Shown here: positions 35,038 through 44,266 of the stretch, one piece after another
Position numbering within the stretch: position 1 is the first letter of the stretch
Layout of the letters: the number at the start of each line of letters is the position of its first letter
From: Calothrix sp. PCC 7103
Lineage (GTDB): Bacteria; Cyanobacteriota; Cyanobacteriia; Cyanobacteriales; Nostocaceae
NCBI RefSeq assembly: GCF_000331305.1
Contig: NZ_KB217483.1
Location: 978,604 to 1,042,603, forward strand
Direction of reading: 5' to 3'
Length of the DNA stretch: 64,000 bases
Made by a program: the position numbers and the translations under genes
Notes under the pieces: model-generated
Told to the model about the DNA's origin: nothing
The model's database searches: none
The model's input: the letters and a program-made list of their open reading frames with translations, nothing else

Positions 35038-36816
35038 ATGGATGATACAATAAATGTAAGTTCTGATACGGGTCTTTGGGATATTATTAAGCCTATCAAG
35101 GGTTATATTATTACAGCGATGTTTCTTTCTGGTTTGAATGCTGCATCTGCCCTTGCTTCTTTGTTAACTATTCCCTTTATCGCGCGCGAGCTACTATCTG
35201 AAAATACAAATGTACAGCATATTGGGATATTAATTGGTTTATCTACTACTGCTGTTGTAGTTAGCTTTTTCTCTCGAACTTGGGCGTTTCGTACTTCTCA
35301 TATCGGCGCCTTCAAGTTAGAGGAGTTACTTAGAATTCAAATTGCTGAACATTTGGGACGTTTACCACTTGGTTATGTTGTCACTACTGGTTCCGGCGCC
35401 ATCAAGAAAATTGTCCAAGATGATGTAAAGTCGCTACATGCTTTTGTTGCTGATAGTACACCGTTAATTGCCCGCGCTTATACGGCGCCTGCTTTAACGT
35501 TAGTACTGATGTTTGTGGTTGATTGGCGTATGGCATTGGCGACTTTAGCAACGGCACCTGTGGGATTGATATTTATGAATTTGGCGATGCGTGACTATGA
35601 AAAGGAACGCCAAGCATATGATGAAGCGAATGAGCAAATTAACGGGACGGTAATTGAGTTTGTCCAGGGAATGCAAGTAGTGCGAACATTTGATGATGGT
35701 ACAACATCTTTTGTTAGGTTTCGCAATTCTTTAGATGAATTTACCAACCGTACCAAAGCATGGACTCTAAGAACTCAGTTTGGTGGCAGAGTTGGTAGTT
35801 TAGTAATGGCATCTTTACCAACATTAATTATTGTGGTAACGCTAGGCGCCTACTTAATGCTGCAAGGAAAGTTAGAAATTCCTGTTTTCATATTCTTTCT
35901 CTTGCTTTCATCTGGAGTAATGGAAGCACTATTACCAATAATGTGGCTATCATCGTTTATTAATAAATCTGCCGCCGCTGCCAAACGTATCGGTAAACTT
36001 CTGGTATTACCTCCCCTACCAGAACCAAAAAATCCCCAACAACCCCTCGACACCTCCATACATTTCCGTAACGTCTTATTTTCTTATGCAGACGAAAACC
36101 GTCAAGCACTAAAAGGAGTAAATATTAATATACCTGCGGGTACAGTTACAGCCTTAGTTGGCCCATCAGGAGCAGGTAAAAGTACAGTAGCTAAACTAAT
36201 TCCCCGCTTTTGGGATGTTGATGCAGGCAGCGTAGAAATAGGTGGTGTTGATGTTAGAAACATGACAGCAGAAACTCTCATGTCTCAAGTATCATTCGTC
36301 TTTCAAGATACATTTCTGCTCTATGACACCATACGCGAAAACATTCGTTTGGGTTGCCCAGGCGCCACAAACGAACAAATCGAAGCAGCAGCGCGCGCGG
36401 CACAGGCTCACGATTTTATCATAGAATTACCCAATGGTTACGACACCATTGCAGGAGAACGCGGTAGTCGTTTATCAGGAGGACAAAAACAACGCATCAC
36501 CATCGCGCGTGCCATATTACAAAATAATCCAGTAATAGTACTAGACGAAGCAACAGCATTCACCGACCCAGAAAACGAAGCCTTAATTCAAGAAGCAATA
36601 GCATCTTTGACCGCAGGTAAAACTCTAGTAGTAGTAGTAGCTCACCGTCTCTCCACAATAATAAACGCCGACCAAATAATTGTATTAGACAACGGGCAAG
36701 TAATCGAACAAGGAACACATCAACAATTAGTCGCAGCAAATAACCTGTACGCACAACTATGGAAAAATCATCAGCGCGCGCTTTCTTGGGGACTTAGAAG
36801 TAAAGTAGTAATTTGA
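35038..36816 (+). CDS. YbtP-like ABC half transporter (siderophore import type)
   Basis: A 592-residue membrane-plus-ATPase protein. The N-terminal 330 residues contain six helices. The ATPase domain has Walker A GPSGAGKST, Q-loop VSFVFQDTFLLYDTI, signature LSGGQKQRITIARA, Walker B IVLDEATAFTDPENE and the switch His VAHRLSTIINADQ. EATAFTDPENE (rather than EATSALD) is typical of the YbtP/YbtQ/IrtAB branch, exporter-shaped proteins that import siderophores. ATG 35038 is chosen because a longer start lies inside the upstream gene. Its partner, the next gene, is broken. Confidence 0.9.
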   Translation: MDDTINVSSDTGLWDIIKPIKGYIITAMFLSGLNAASALASLLTIPFIARELLSENTNVQHIGILIGLSTTAVVVSFFSRTWAFRTSHIGAFKLEELLRIQIAEHLGRLPLGYVVTTGSGAIKKIVQDDVKSLHAFVADSTPLIARAYTAPALTLVLMFVVDWRMALATLATAPVGLIFMNLAMRDYEKERQAYDEANEQINGTVIEFVQGMQVVRTFDDGTTSFVRFRNSLDEFTNRTKAWTLRTQFGGRVGSLVMASLPTLIIVVTLGAYLMLQGKLEIPVFIFFLLLSSGVMEALLPIMWLSSFINKSAAAAKRIGKLLVLPPLPEPKNPQQPLDTSIHFRNVLFSYADENRQALKGVNINIPAGTVTALVGPSGAGKSTVAKLIPRFWDVDAGSVEIGGVDVRNMTAETLMSQVSFVFQDTFLLYDTIRENIRLGCPGATNEQIEAAARAAQAHDFIIELPNGYDTIAGERGSRLSGGQKQRITIARAILQNNPVIVLDEATAFTDPENEALIQEAIASLTAGKTLVVVVAHRLSTIINADQIIVLDNGQVIEQGTHQQLVAANNLYAQLWKNHQRALSWGLRSKVVI

Positions 36817-36830
36817 TCCCCCTTCGTGCC

Positions 36831-36879
36831 CTTTGTGCCTTTGTGGTTTAATCTTTTAACGAACCACAAAGACACAAAG
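36831..36879 (+). terminator. Hairpin after the YbtP-like gene
   Basis: CTTTGTGCCTTTGTGGTT and AACCACAAAGACACAAAG are reverse complements with one mismatch. The stem lies between two members of a likely heterodimer pair, an awkward place for a terminator. It is probably an inserted repeat. Confidence 0.5.
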
Positions 36880-36964
36880 AAAGAGAAGAAAAGTTATTTT
36901 TAGAGATTTGTGTACACGTCCTGCCTTATTTAGGGATTTCCTTACATTATTCATCCTTTCTAAC

Positions 36965-38406
36965 ATGATAAAAAGCTTCCAACAAATGATATCCGCATCA
37001 GGTTCCTACGCACCTGAACTATACTGCTAATGGGTAGAATATAAACTTTGTCATGCTGAACGAAACGTAGTGCAGTGAAGCATCTTAGAGATTCTCCGCT
37101 ACGCTCAGAATGACATTTATTACCCGTGTTAAGTATAAAACTCTCCCTCCTACTCTCCATCATCGCCTCAACAACACAAGGAATAATATTTGCCCTGTTC
37201 TTCCCCCTATTTTCCGCCCTAATGTCCACACCCATTGACATTCCGCGCGTATGGACACTAGTCGCACTAATAGCCTTCCTAGTAATCATCGAATTTCTCA
37301 TCCGTTGGCGTGAACTAGAATTTGGCTGGATAATCACAATAGATGCAGCCAGTGAAATGCGCTTAAAACTAGGCGAACAATTGCGAAAAATGCCATTAGA
37401 AGAGCTAAGTCGGCGCCGTTCTGGAGACCTCAACGTTATTTTAAGCGGAAACGTTACAGATTCATTACTATCCATCGGCACTATTGCATCAATCATCATC
37501 AAAACAATGGTAGTGCCAACAATTGTAATTATAGTGACCTTCTTCATCGACTGGCGCCTAGCAACAGCAATGCTTCTAACCTTCCCTCTAGCAGTTCCTT
37601 TTTACCGTTGGCAAAAAGCTATTACCTCCAAAGCAACACGCGATGTAGCTATTGCAGACGCCAACACCGCATCTCGCATTATCGAATATGCTCAAGGAAT
37701 GCCAGTATTGCGCGCGACTCAACAAGTCGGTCAACAGTCGCAACGTTTGCATCAAGCTATTAACGAACAGCGACAAATTCAAACCCAAGCAACAAGTCTA
37801 GGAACGGCGCCTGCAATACTCATGTCTACTATTGTAGAAATAGGAATAATTTTTATTATTGCTCTAAGTACTTTACTGGTATTACAAAGCAGTATTTCCA
37901 TCCCACAAGTATTTGCTTTAGCAGTCGTTGCCACACGTTTTAGCGAACCAATAGCAATTTTTGGTGAACTTACTGCTGTATTCAATTTAATGGAAGCAGC
38001 ATTAGAACGGATAGAAGCATTAATGGCAATAAAACCCTTACCTATTAATACAACACCAACAACACTCAGTAAATTCGATATCAACTTTAAAGACGTTGAC
38101 TTTGCCTATGCAGACCAAAAAGAATTTGTATTAAACAATATCTCATTCCATCTACCAGAAAAAAGTTTAACAGCATTGGTAGGCAGTTCCGGAAGTGGTA
38201 AAACAACTATTACACGCCTTATTAGTAGATTTGCTGATGTCAAAAGCGGTTCTATTAAAATAGGAGGCGCCGATAAAATCTTAGTATTAGAAGCAGGACA
38301 AATTATAGAAAGCGGCAACCACGAAGAATTACTTTCTCAAAATAAACGCTATGCAATACTTTGGAATGCACAACAACAATCTCGCAGATGGAAAATAACA
38401 CCATAG
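36965..38406 (+). pseudogene. YbtQ-like ABC half transporter, interrupted and lacking most of its ATPase core
   Basis: ATG 36965 begins MIKSFQQMISASGSYAPELY and stops at TAA 37028. After a ~100-base repeat insertion the frame resumes as SIKLSLLLSIIASTTQGIIF (about 37131) and runs to 38406. The membrane domain is complete from there. The ATPase domain keeps Walker A (GSSGSGKTT) but jumps at 38266-38271 (GGCGCC) from SGSIKIGGAD directly to KILVLEAGQIIESGNHEELL. This removes the Q-loop, LSGGQ signature, Walker B and switch histidine, about 120 residues. The gene therefore has two independent lesions and cannot hydrolyse ATP. Confidence 0.85.
37047..37116. repeat. Palindromic repeat inserted within the YbtQ-like gene
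   Basis: TTTGTCATGCTGAACGAAAC and CTACGCTCAGAATGACATTT are imperfect reverse complements and match the intergenic element at 10312-10394. Its location between codons 21 and about 22 of the transporter shows the repeat is mobile, or was left after rearrangement. Confidence 0.8.
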
Positions 38407-38515
38407 TCATCTCAATCAACAAAAACATATGTACTAACTCATGAAAGTACAAAGGTAATAGTTATGATATTGATTTTCTTTACTTAGATAGCTATCTAAT
38501 GATATTCGTGGAGTT

Positions 38516-39015
38516 ATCCAATATATTACTTGGTATAATAGCGACGTAAAATTACCCAGGAAACAACAGGTGTACCAATTAAAGCAGTGACTGAGTTTAA
38601 TGGTAACACTGTTTGATTTCCAGGGATAGTACACATTAAGTCTGCAATCAATGCCATAATTGCTCCCATTATTATCACCGCAGGTACTAAAATACGATGG
38701 TCGCAACTACCAAACATGCTCCTACATAAATGAGGAACTGCTACACCCAGAAATGCTATTGGTCCGCAAAATGCTGTAACGGCGCCTGCTAATATAGAAG
38801 CACTTGTAATTATCCAAAACCTGGTTCTTTCTAAATTTAAACCCAGTGTTAAAGCATAAGACTCACCTACAAGTAGCACATTTAAAGATTTGGATAATAC
38901 TGCTGCAACCAGTAACCCTAATAATACTACACTTATTAAAATAGGCATTTGGCGCCATGTTACTCCAGCAAAGCTACCAAAAGTCCATTGTAAATATGCT
39001 TGAATTCGTTGACTG
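38516..39015 (-). repeat. 500-bp inverted repeat, right copy (partner 1-500)
   Basis: Matches bases 1-500 in inverse orientation at about 97% identity. It spans the 3' half of the btuC-like gene and ten bases beyond its stop. Recombination between the two arms would invert the ~38 kb between them. Confidence 0.9.
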
Positions 39016-39575
39016 TCGCTAAACTGCAATAAAATACTTACTAGTGCGCTTGTAGCATAACCAAATAATAAGCCTAGAATTAACAGCGTCATTGTATCTT
39101 GAACTCGATGTGATACTATTAACACTAAGCCTAATACAGCAGCGGCGCCTAAGCTCGATGCAATAACTAAAGTCAAATCACCTAAAATACCTAGAGTTTG
39201 AAAAATAGCACCTGCACCAGCTAAATTTGCTGTTAATGTAACCAACGCTACACCTAACGATGCTCCCGCACTAATTCCTAATATAAAAGGTCCAGCAAGT
39301 GGGTTTCTAAAAATTGTTTGCATTTGTAAACCGCTTACACCTAATGCGGCACCTGCTAGTGTTGCAGTTATTGCTTTTGGTAATCTAAATTTTAAAATAA
39401 TATTAGTCCAGCTTACTTTTTCTGCTTTTCCGCCAAATAACACTTTGACAACTTCATCAATAGGTATTTGTACCGAACCTAATGCAATATCTAATAGAAA
39501 AGCTAGAATTAATACTCCAATTAATAAAGTAAAAATTAAATAATTACTATATTTTACAATTTTGATGTTATACAT
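38526..39575 (-). CDS. btuC: Cobalamin-type ABC permease (BtuC-like)
   Basis: A 349-residue FecCD-family permease with about ten helices. FRLPKAITATLAGAALGVSG, TIFRNPLAGPFILGISAGA and IAFLGVAVPHLCRSMFGSCD are the diagnostic blocks. It is the last gene of a cobalamin-riboswitch operon and starts two bases after the stop of the binding-protein gene. No BtuD-type ATPase follows; the next DNA belongs to a convergent transporter pseudogene. The FecE-like ATPase at 27743 might substitute. The 3' half is duplicated at 1-490. The vitamin B12 assignment rests on the riboswitch. Confidence 0.88.
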   Translation of the reverse strand: MYNIKIVKYSNYLIFTLLIGVLILAFLLDIALGSVQIPIDEVVKVLFGGKAEKVSWTNIILKFRLPKAITATLAGAALGVSGLQMQTIFRNPLAGPFILGISAGASLGVALVTLTANLAGAGAIFQTLGILGDLTLVIASSLGAAAVLGLVLIVSHRVQDTMTLLILGLLFGYATSALVSILLQFSDSQRIQAYLQWTFGSFAGVTWRQMPILISVVLLGLLVAAVLSKSLNVLLVGESYALTLGLNLERTRFWIITSASILAGAVTAFCGPIAFLGVAVPHLCRSMFGSCDHRILVPAVIIMGAIMALIADLMCTIPGNQTVLPLNSVTALIGTPVVSWVILRRYYTK

Positions 39576-39577
39576 AA

Positions 39578-40786
39578 TTAATTAACACGACGGTAAAAAA
39601 CAAGTTGATGCTGTGGTAATATATCCGGATGGAATATTTTAATTAAATCTGATAACACAACATCAGGGTTGCTAATTCCTCCTTCCCAATAGTCATTACC
39701 ACCATTTTCATTTACACGCAAATTATTATTATATAGATTCCCATTTTTTACGGCTTTGAAATCACCATAACGACTATCTTCTGCTAATATCTCTTTTTTC
39801 TCTTTCCACTTCTGACTAAAATTTAGCCAGTAGTCAGCATCACTTGCACGTTCAATAATTGCTTCAAAAGATAGAGGTAAACTACCTGTAGATTTATCAT
39901 TGCTCCAAAGATAACTGGCGCCTGCATCTTCTAAATATTGGGCAGCGTAACTTTTACCACCTGGCATATACCAAGTACCTTTAAAGTTAAACCCTACAAA
40001 CACACTTGGACGTGTCTTTACAGCTTTGCCTTTACTTGCCACTTCTTCATATTTCTTTGCAACCTCCCCAAATATTTGCTCTGCTTTCTTGTCGTGATTA
40101 AAGAATAAAGCAGTAAATTTTAACCATTCGCTTCTACCTAAAGGTGAATCTTCCATATACTCGGCATTGATAGCTACCTTCAAACCTGCTTCTAATAACT
40201 TTGGATAACTATCATTATTGGCATCTCCAGTTCCATATGTTGTAATTAACTCTGGGTTGAGTTCTAAAATTTTTTCTATGTTAATACTGGCATTACTTCC
40301 GACGTTGGCAATTTTACCAGTTTTGATTTTTTCTACTACTTCAGATGTGTTGACTGTTTTGGTGTCGCTTACTGCAAGTAGTTTATCGACTACTCCTAGT
40401 TTTGCTAAATGTGGAAGATGGGTAGTAGAAAGAGATATTACAGAGTTAACAGGAATGTTAATGACTTGAGCCGAATCAATATTTTTAGGCGCCGGAGTTC
40501 CGCATTGAACTAAAATATATTTAAATCCTGTTTTTGCGTCTTTCCAAGGACTGTTAATTGTAATAACTTTATAATTATTGTGATATTCAACGCTAAAACC
40601 TTTCGCACGGGTAACAGTAATTTTATCAGGGAAGTAATCACGGTTGGCATCATAGTTTTGAACGCAAGCTGCATTTGCGGTGTTTGGCTGGTTTGTTTGG
40701 GGGTTTTGGCAAGCTATGATTAGACCGGAAATAATTAGTATGTTTATTATAAATATGATTGGTTTGAAATGGCGCCGCTTGTACAT
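39578..40786 (-). CDS. btuF: Cobalamin/Fe-siderophore-type substrate-binding lipoprotein (BtuF-like)
   Basis: A 402-residue periplasmic binding protein of the class III (FecB/BtuF) fold. The N-terminal signal ends IISGLIIACQNPQ, giving a lipobox Cys. ITVTRAKGFSVEYHNNYKVI is the first-lobe start. IEKILELNPELITTYGTGDA and KTRPSVFVGFNFKGTWYMPG are the connector and second-lobe blocks. It precedes btuC by two bases. GATAATAAATTATATT just upstream of its start is weakly Fur-like, but the operon's main control is the riboswitch. It is longer than E. coli BtuF (about 266 residues), so substrate preference could differ. Confidence 0.85.
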   Translation of the reverse strand: MYKRRHFKPIIFIINILIISGLIIACQNPQTNQPNTANAACVQNYDANRDYFPDKITVTRAKGFSVEYHNNYKVITINSPWKDAKTGFKYILVQCGTPAPKNIDSAQVINIPVNSVISLSTTHLPHLAKLGVVDKLLAVSDTKTVNTSEVVEKIKTGKIANVGSNASINIEKILELNPELITTYGTGDANNDSYPKLLEAGLKVAINAEYMEDSPLGRSEWLKFTALFFNHDKKAEQIFGEVAKKYEEVASKGKAVKTRPSVFVGFNFKGTWYMPGGKSYAAQYLEDAGASYLWSNDKSTGSLPLSFEAIIERASDADYWLNFSQKWKEKKEILAEDSRYGDFKAVKNGNLYNNNLRVNENGGNDYWEGGISNPDVVLSDLIKIFHPDILPQHQLVFYRRVN

Positions 40787-40853
40787 TGTTTTTGATAATA
40801 AATTATATTATTTGGCAGAGAGACCGGGTTAATACGGTCTCTACATTTTTTAA

Positions 40854-41720
40854 TTATATAGGTGGGTAAATGTGTTCTGTGACTTTGTTGCCTGCTATTA
40901 GATGTGAATTGACTATTTGTTCGGCAATTTCTGGTTTGACGCGCGTGTACCAGGTTTTATCGTCAGAATAAAAGACTACGGGTCCTAATTTACATACCTG
41001 TAAACAACCTGTTGTCCGGACTTCTACATCTAATTGTGCTTTTTCGACAGAAGAAGAAAGTGCGTCGAAAGTAGGTTGCCATTTTTGAGACGGATAACAA
41101 CGTCCGGATGTACAAACTGCTATGTAAGCACATTTAAAAGGATTTTTGGTAAAAGGTAGTTGTTTACTTCCTAATACGTATGTTTCTCTAAGTTCGTTAT
41201 ATAGTTCTAACTTAGAGAAGTTAGCTTTTCCATCTGGCAATAAATTTTCATCTTCTACATATGGGTTTGGTAGAAATATAGTCATTGCTTTTTCACCCGC
41301 ACCATTCCAAAATTGAATACCCCAACTGCGAGGTTCTCCTTCTGGATTAATGCGTCTATATAATGCTCCTTTACTAATTAGTCTTTTTTTTCTTAATTCT
41401 TTAGGTGTTTCTGAGTCTGGACCACCAATCGTTTCTTCAATACACAAGTGAAAATGCCAATCTTGAGCTATTACCGTTAAATATCCATCGTAGAGAACAC
41501 ATTTTTTTGGTGCATGATTAAATTCTAACTCTAAAACACTACCTTGTTCCAGGTGTCCTAACCCTATTTGGCGCCAGTTATCTTGAAATAATGTGTAAGT
41601 TAAACAAGCAAGCACGTCTCGTTGACAATCAAAATATTCGTATTCAATGTGCCAACCGCTCCCAGTTTCTTCTACATCAGTCTTATTTAATGGAGTTACC
41701 CAAGGGTTAAATTGAGTCAT
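40854..41720 (-). CDS. Two-domain protein with C-terminal thioredoxin-like 2Fe-2S ferredoxin
   Basis: A 288-residue cytoplasmic-looking protein. The last ~90 residues carry the four cysteines of a thioredoxin-like ferredoxin: AVCTSGRCYPSQ and RTTGCLQVCKLGPVVFYSD. I do not recognise the first ~190 residues, which are rich in Trp and aromatic residues (WHIEYEYFDCQRDVLACLTY, DWHFHLCIEETIGGPDSETP). It sits between btuB and btuF under a cobalamin riboswitch, so it may supply electrons for handling imported cobalamin, for example reduction or removal of the upper ligand. That role is inference. Spacing to btuB is 26 bases. Confidence 0.75.
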   Translation of the reverse strand: MTQFNPWVTPLNKTDVEETGSGWHIEYEYFDCQRDVLACLTYTLFQDNWRQIGLGHLEQGSVLELEFNHAPKKCVLYDGYLTVIAQDWHFHLCIEETIGGPDSETPKELRKKRLISKGALYRRINPEGEPRSWGIQFWNGAGEKAMTIFLPNPYVEDENLLPDGKANFSKLELYNELRETYVLGSKQLPFTKNPFKCAYIAVCTSGRCYPSQKWQPTFDALSSSVEKAQLDVEVRTTGCLQVCKLGPVVFYSDDKTWYTRVKPEIAEQIVNSHLIAGNKVTEHIYPPI

Positions 41721-41746
41721 GGCATTTTCCTTGTATATTTGGTTGG

Positions 41747-43834
41747 TTAAAAATTTGCACTCAAGCCAATTTGGAACATTCTACCTGCATCAGGGAATCC
41801 TGGGAACAATTGATATCTTTGGTTAAAGATATTGTCTACACTAGCATTAAGTGTAAAAGCTTGGCTGATAGGAATTCTAGTTTTTACATCAAAAGTTGTA
41901 TAACCTGCGAGTGATTCAGTATTGGTGTTATTTGTTGGATATCCACCCAGAGAATTCATTAATAATCCCAGATACCAACCTTCAGTATTTTCGTAAGAAA
42001 CACCCAAGTTTAATTTATCTGCACCCGCAAATCGTAATTCTTTACCAATTTCAGCAGGGTTTGAGCTTTTTCTGATACGTGGGTCGTTTAGCGTATAATT
42101 TACAAAAGCATAGATATTTCTAGCAAGTTGTAAATTTAATGCGGCTTCGATTCCTGATGTTTCTACTAAACCGATGTTTTCCCAAGTTCCTGTCACTCCA
42201 TTAACTGCTGGTATAATAGATTTAAAGGCTATTACGTCAGATATGTTATTTTGAAAAAATGTTAAGCGTAACAAACCAATATCGCCTAATTTTTGGTCAA
42301 TACCAATATCGTAACTGTCTCCTTTTTCTGGTCTCAGGTCTGGATTACCGATATTAGTAGGATTAAGATTAAATAAGTTAGCAACGGTTGGAACACGAAA
42401 GTTTCTAATGTAGTTCGCACGTAATGTTGTAGAGTTGCGAATATCCCATTTGGCGCCAATTGATGGTGATGTAGCTGAAGCATTTGCTAACGTATTAAAA
42501 TCTTGACGTACACCGACGTTGAACTTGACGTTAGGTATAAAGCTTGTTTCGTACCTGGCAAAAACGGCGCCTTGACCAATATTATCATCATAGTTGGGGG
42601 TCGTGGCGCCTGTGGCAAATCTAACCGCACGACTAGCAACGTTTACATTGCGATAGTCAAAACCATAAACTAAACTTTGATTTTTGGCAAATTGCCAGCT
42701 ATGAGTTCCCTGAAAACCGTAAGAACTTTGATTCGTCTCAAATCTTCTATTGAATTGAGGTGGAGTAGTAATAGAGTTAGAGTCAAAGCGAGTATTGGTG
42801 AAATCAAGGTAAAATCTCGCTGTTAATAGCGAATCATTCCCTCCTCCCAGCTTAGAATTCCAGGTTAAATCACTTAAAACTTGGTCTGTATATTTCCGGT
42901 TTCTATCGGTTAAATTATTACCAGAACCTTGACCAAATTGTGGCACCAGTATACGAACTCCTCCTGGAACTCCCTGGTCTTTACCCAAATATAAGGTAGA
43001 CAGAGTTACGGTATTACGCTTGTCTATATCTGCTTCTAGTTTGACGTTGAAGTTATTGTAGAAAACGTCATTATTCTTTCGCACTCCTCTAAAGTTAGCT
43101 TCGGGTATTGAAAAAGGATAGTTATATTGTCCTTGAGTGCGGTTATAACCAACTACCCAACCAATATTTCCCGTTTTTCCACTCGATTGAATGCTCTGTT
43201 GGTTGAGTCCGTAGGAACCAAAATTTATCTTTGTGTCAGTACTAATTTTACCTGTTGTTGGGCGCCTAGTAATAATGTTAATGACACCACCAATCGCATC
43301 AGAACCATATAGAGTTGAACCTCCACCTGGTAGTACTTCTACTCTTTCAATATTATTAGTGGTGAATTCCGACAAGTCAAAACGACCACCACCTAAGTTA
43401 TTAATTGGTCTACCATCAAGTAGTATCAGCACTTGCTCACTATTAGAACCGCGTATAAATTGACCACTCAATGCATGAGGTTCAGTACCAACCGTGCCAT
43501 CTGGGAGTATACCAGGAAGAAATTTGAGCGCTTCTCTAACAGTTCGGGCGCCTTGTGCTTCTATCTCTTCACCAGTAATGACATAAACTGGACGAGTCGA
43601 GTCTTTGACTGTCCCCTCACGACGGAATGGTGAATATACAGGTTCGTTTAATAACTTCTCAATGACAGTTAATTCAATATCTGCTTCTTTCTCTTCTGTA
43701 GATGTCGGGTTTTGAACGATTTCTTCTGCTGTTGCTACGGCGCCGTAACTTCCATACAGTATCCCGAAAGTTGCAGTCAAACTTGACACAACAAACTTGA
43801 TTCCCCACTGGGAATTAAAAAAAATATTTCTCAT
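41747..43834 (-). CDS. btuB: TonB-dependent outer-membrane receptor for cobalamin (BtuB-like)
   Basis: A 695-residue receptor. A signal region (residues 1-35, IKFVVSSLTATFGILYGSYG) is followed by the plug domain (RPVYVITGEEIEAQGARTVR, then IRGSNSEQVLILLDGRPINN and the NIERVEVLPGGGSTLYGSDA block) and a 22-strand barrel. The end GFPDAGRMFQIGLSANF finishes in an aromatic residue as required for outer-membrane insertion. A cobalamin riboswitch lies in its leader, making vitamin B12 the likely ligand. It heads an operon with the ferredoxin-like gene, btuF and btuC. Energy would come from TonB/ExbBD at 23.6-26.8 kb. Confidence 0.93.
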   Translation of the reverse strand: MRNIFFNSQWGIKFVVSSLTATFGILYGSYGAVATAEEIVQNPTSTEEKEADIELTVIEKLLNEPVYSPFRREGTVKDSTRPVYVITGEEIEAQGARTVREALKFLPGILPDGTVGTEPHALSGQFIRGSNSEQVLILLDGRPINNLGGGRFDLSEFTTNNIERVEVLPGGGSTLYGSDAIGGVINIITRRPTTGKISTDTKINFGSYGLNQQSIQSSGKTGNIGWVVGYNRTQGQYNYPFSIPEANFRGVRKNNDVFYNNFNVKLEADIDKRNTVTLSTLYLGKDQGVPGGVRILVPQFGQGSGNNLTDRNRKYTDQVLSDLTWNSKLGGGNDSLLTARFYLDFTNTRFDSNSITTPPQFNRRFETNQSSYGFQGTHSWQFAKNQSLVYGFDYRNVNVASRAVRFATGATTPNYDDNIGQGAVFARYETSFIPNVKFNVGVRQDFNTLANASATSPSIGAKWDIRNSTTLRANYIRNFRVPTVANLFNLNPTNIGNPDLRPEKGDSYDIGIDQKLGDIGLLRLTFFQNNISDVIAFKSIIPAVNGVTGTWENIGLVETSGIEAALNLQLARNIYAFVNYTLNDPRIRKSSNPAEIGKELRFAGADKLNLGVSYENTEGWYLGLLMNSLGGYPTNNTNTESLAGYTTFDVKTRIPISQAFTLNASVDNIFNQRYQLFPGFPDAGRMFQIGLSANF

Positions 43835-43861
43835 CTGTACCTCGCAGATAATTGTGTTTAT

Positions 43862-44010
43862 AATTGGCGGGCGTTCTGACTTAGAGGTAAAACCTCATTA
43901 CAGCTGCGGGACAGCGCTGGATTTACACCAAACTTTCCCCGTTAACTTTGATAGATGATGAAGTATCAAAACCAATACATTGTTGCAGCATAACACCTAT
44001 GCAACAATTC
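43862..44010 (-). promoter_or_regulatory. Cobalamin riboswitch
   Basis: Read on the minus strand, the conserved core is GGGGAAAGTTTGGTGTAAAT then CCAGCGCTGTCCCGCAGCTG, TAATGAGG, and TAAGTCAGAACGCCCGCC. This is the standard B12-box order, in which the GCTGTCCCGC segment and the A(A)GTCAGAxxGCC end are nearly invariant. An upstream AGGTGTTATGC is consistent with the 5' part. It ends about 28 bases before the btuB start, so it probably blocks translation or elongation when cobalamin is plentiful. The 5' boundary is approximate. Confidence 0.92.
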
Positions 44011-44119
44011 ATTTGTGTATAAATATTACATTTACTCCCAGTATTTTTATAAGACATGTTGAAAATATATATCAAACTTTCCATAGCAATGTACACATTA
44101 AAAATTAACAGCTATTGGA

Positions 44120-44134
44120 TGATTATCATTCTCA
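44120..44134. promoter_or_regulatory. Fur/Zur-like box upstream of the btuB riboswitch
   Basis: TGATTATCATTCTCA is a 7-1-7 sequence with 11-12 positions like the Fur/Zur consensus. It lies about 110 bases above the riboswitch. It would add metal control to the B12 operon, but the match is imperfect. Confidence 0.4.
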
Positions 44135-44266
44135 GAGTGGTTTTGTCAATAGTTATACTTGCTAAAAAAACTACTGCTTCATTCAGGATTTACCGATTCG
44201 TAAAATTCACTTGCATCATTACTACAACTGTGACACCTATTACACTTTTTTGCTTCGCCCATTTTA

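Noticed and set aside
38434-38706. 90-residue minus-strand frame overlapping the btuC end (and its twin at 310-513)
   Set aside because: Both are out-of-frame readings of the duplicated permease; the duplication keeps both open.
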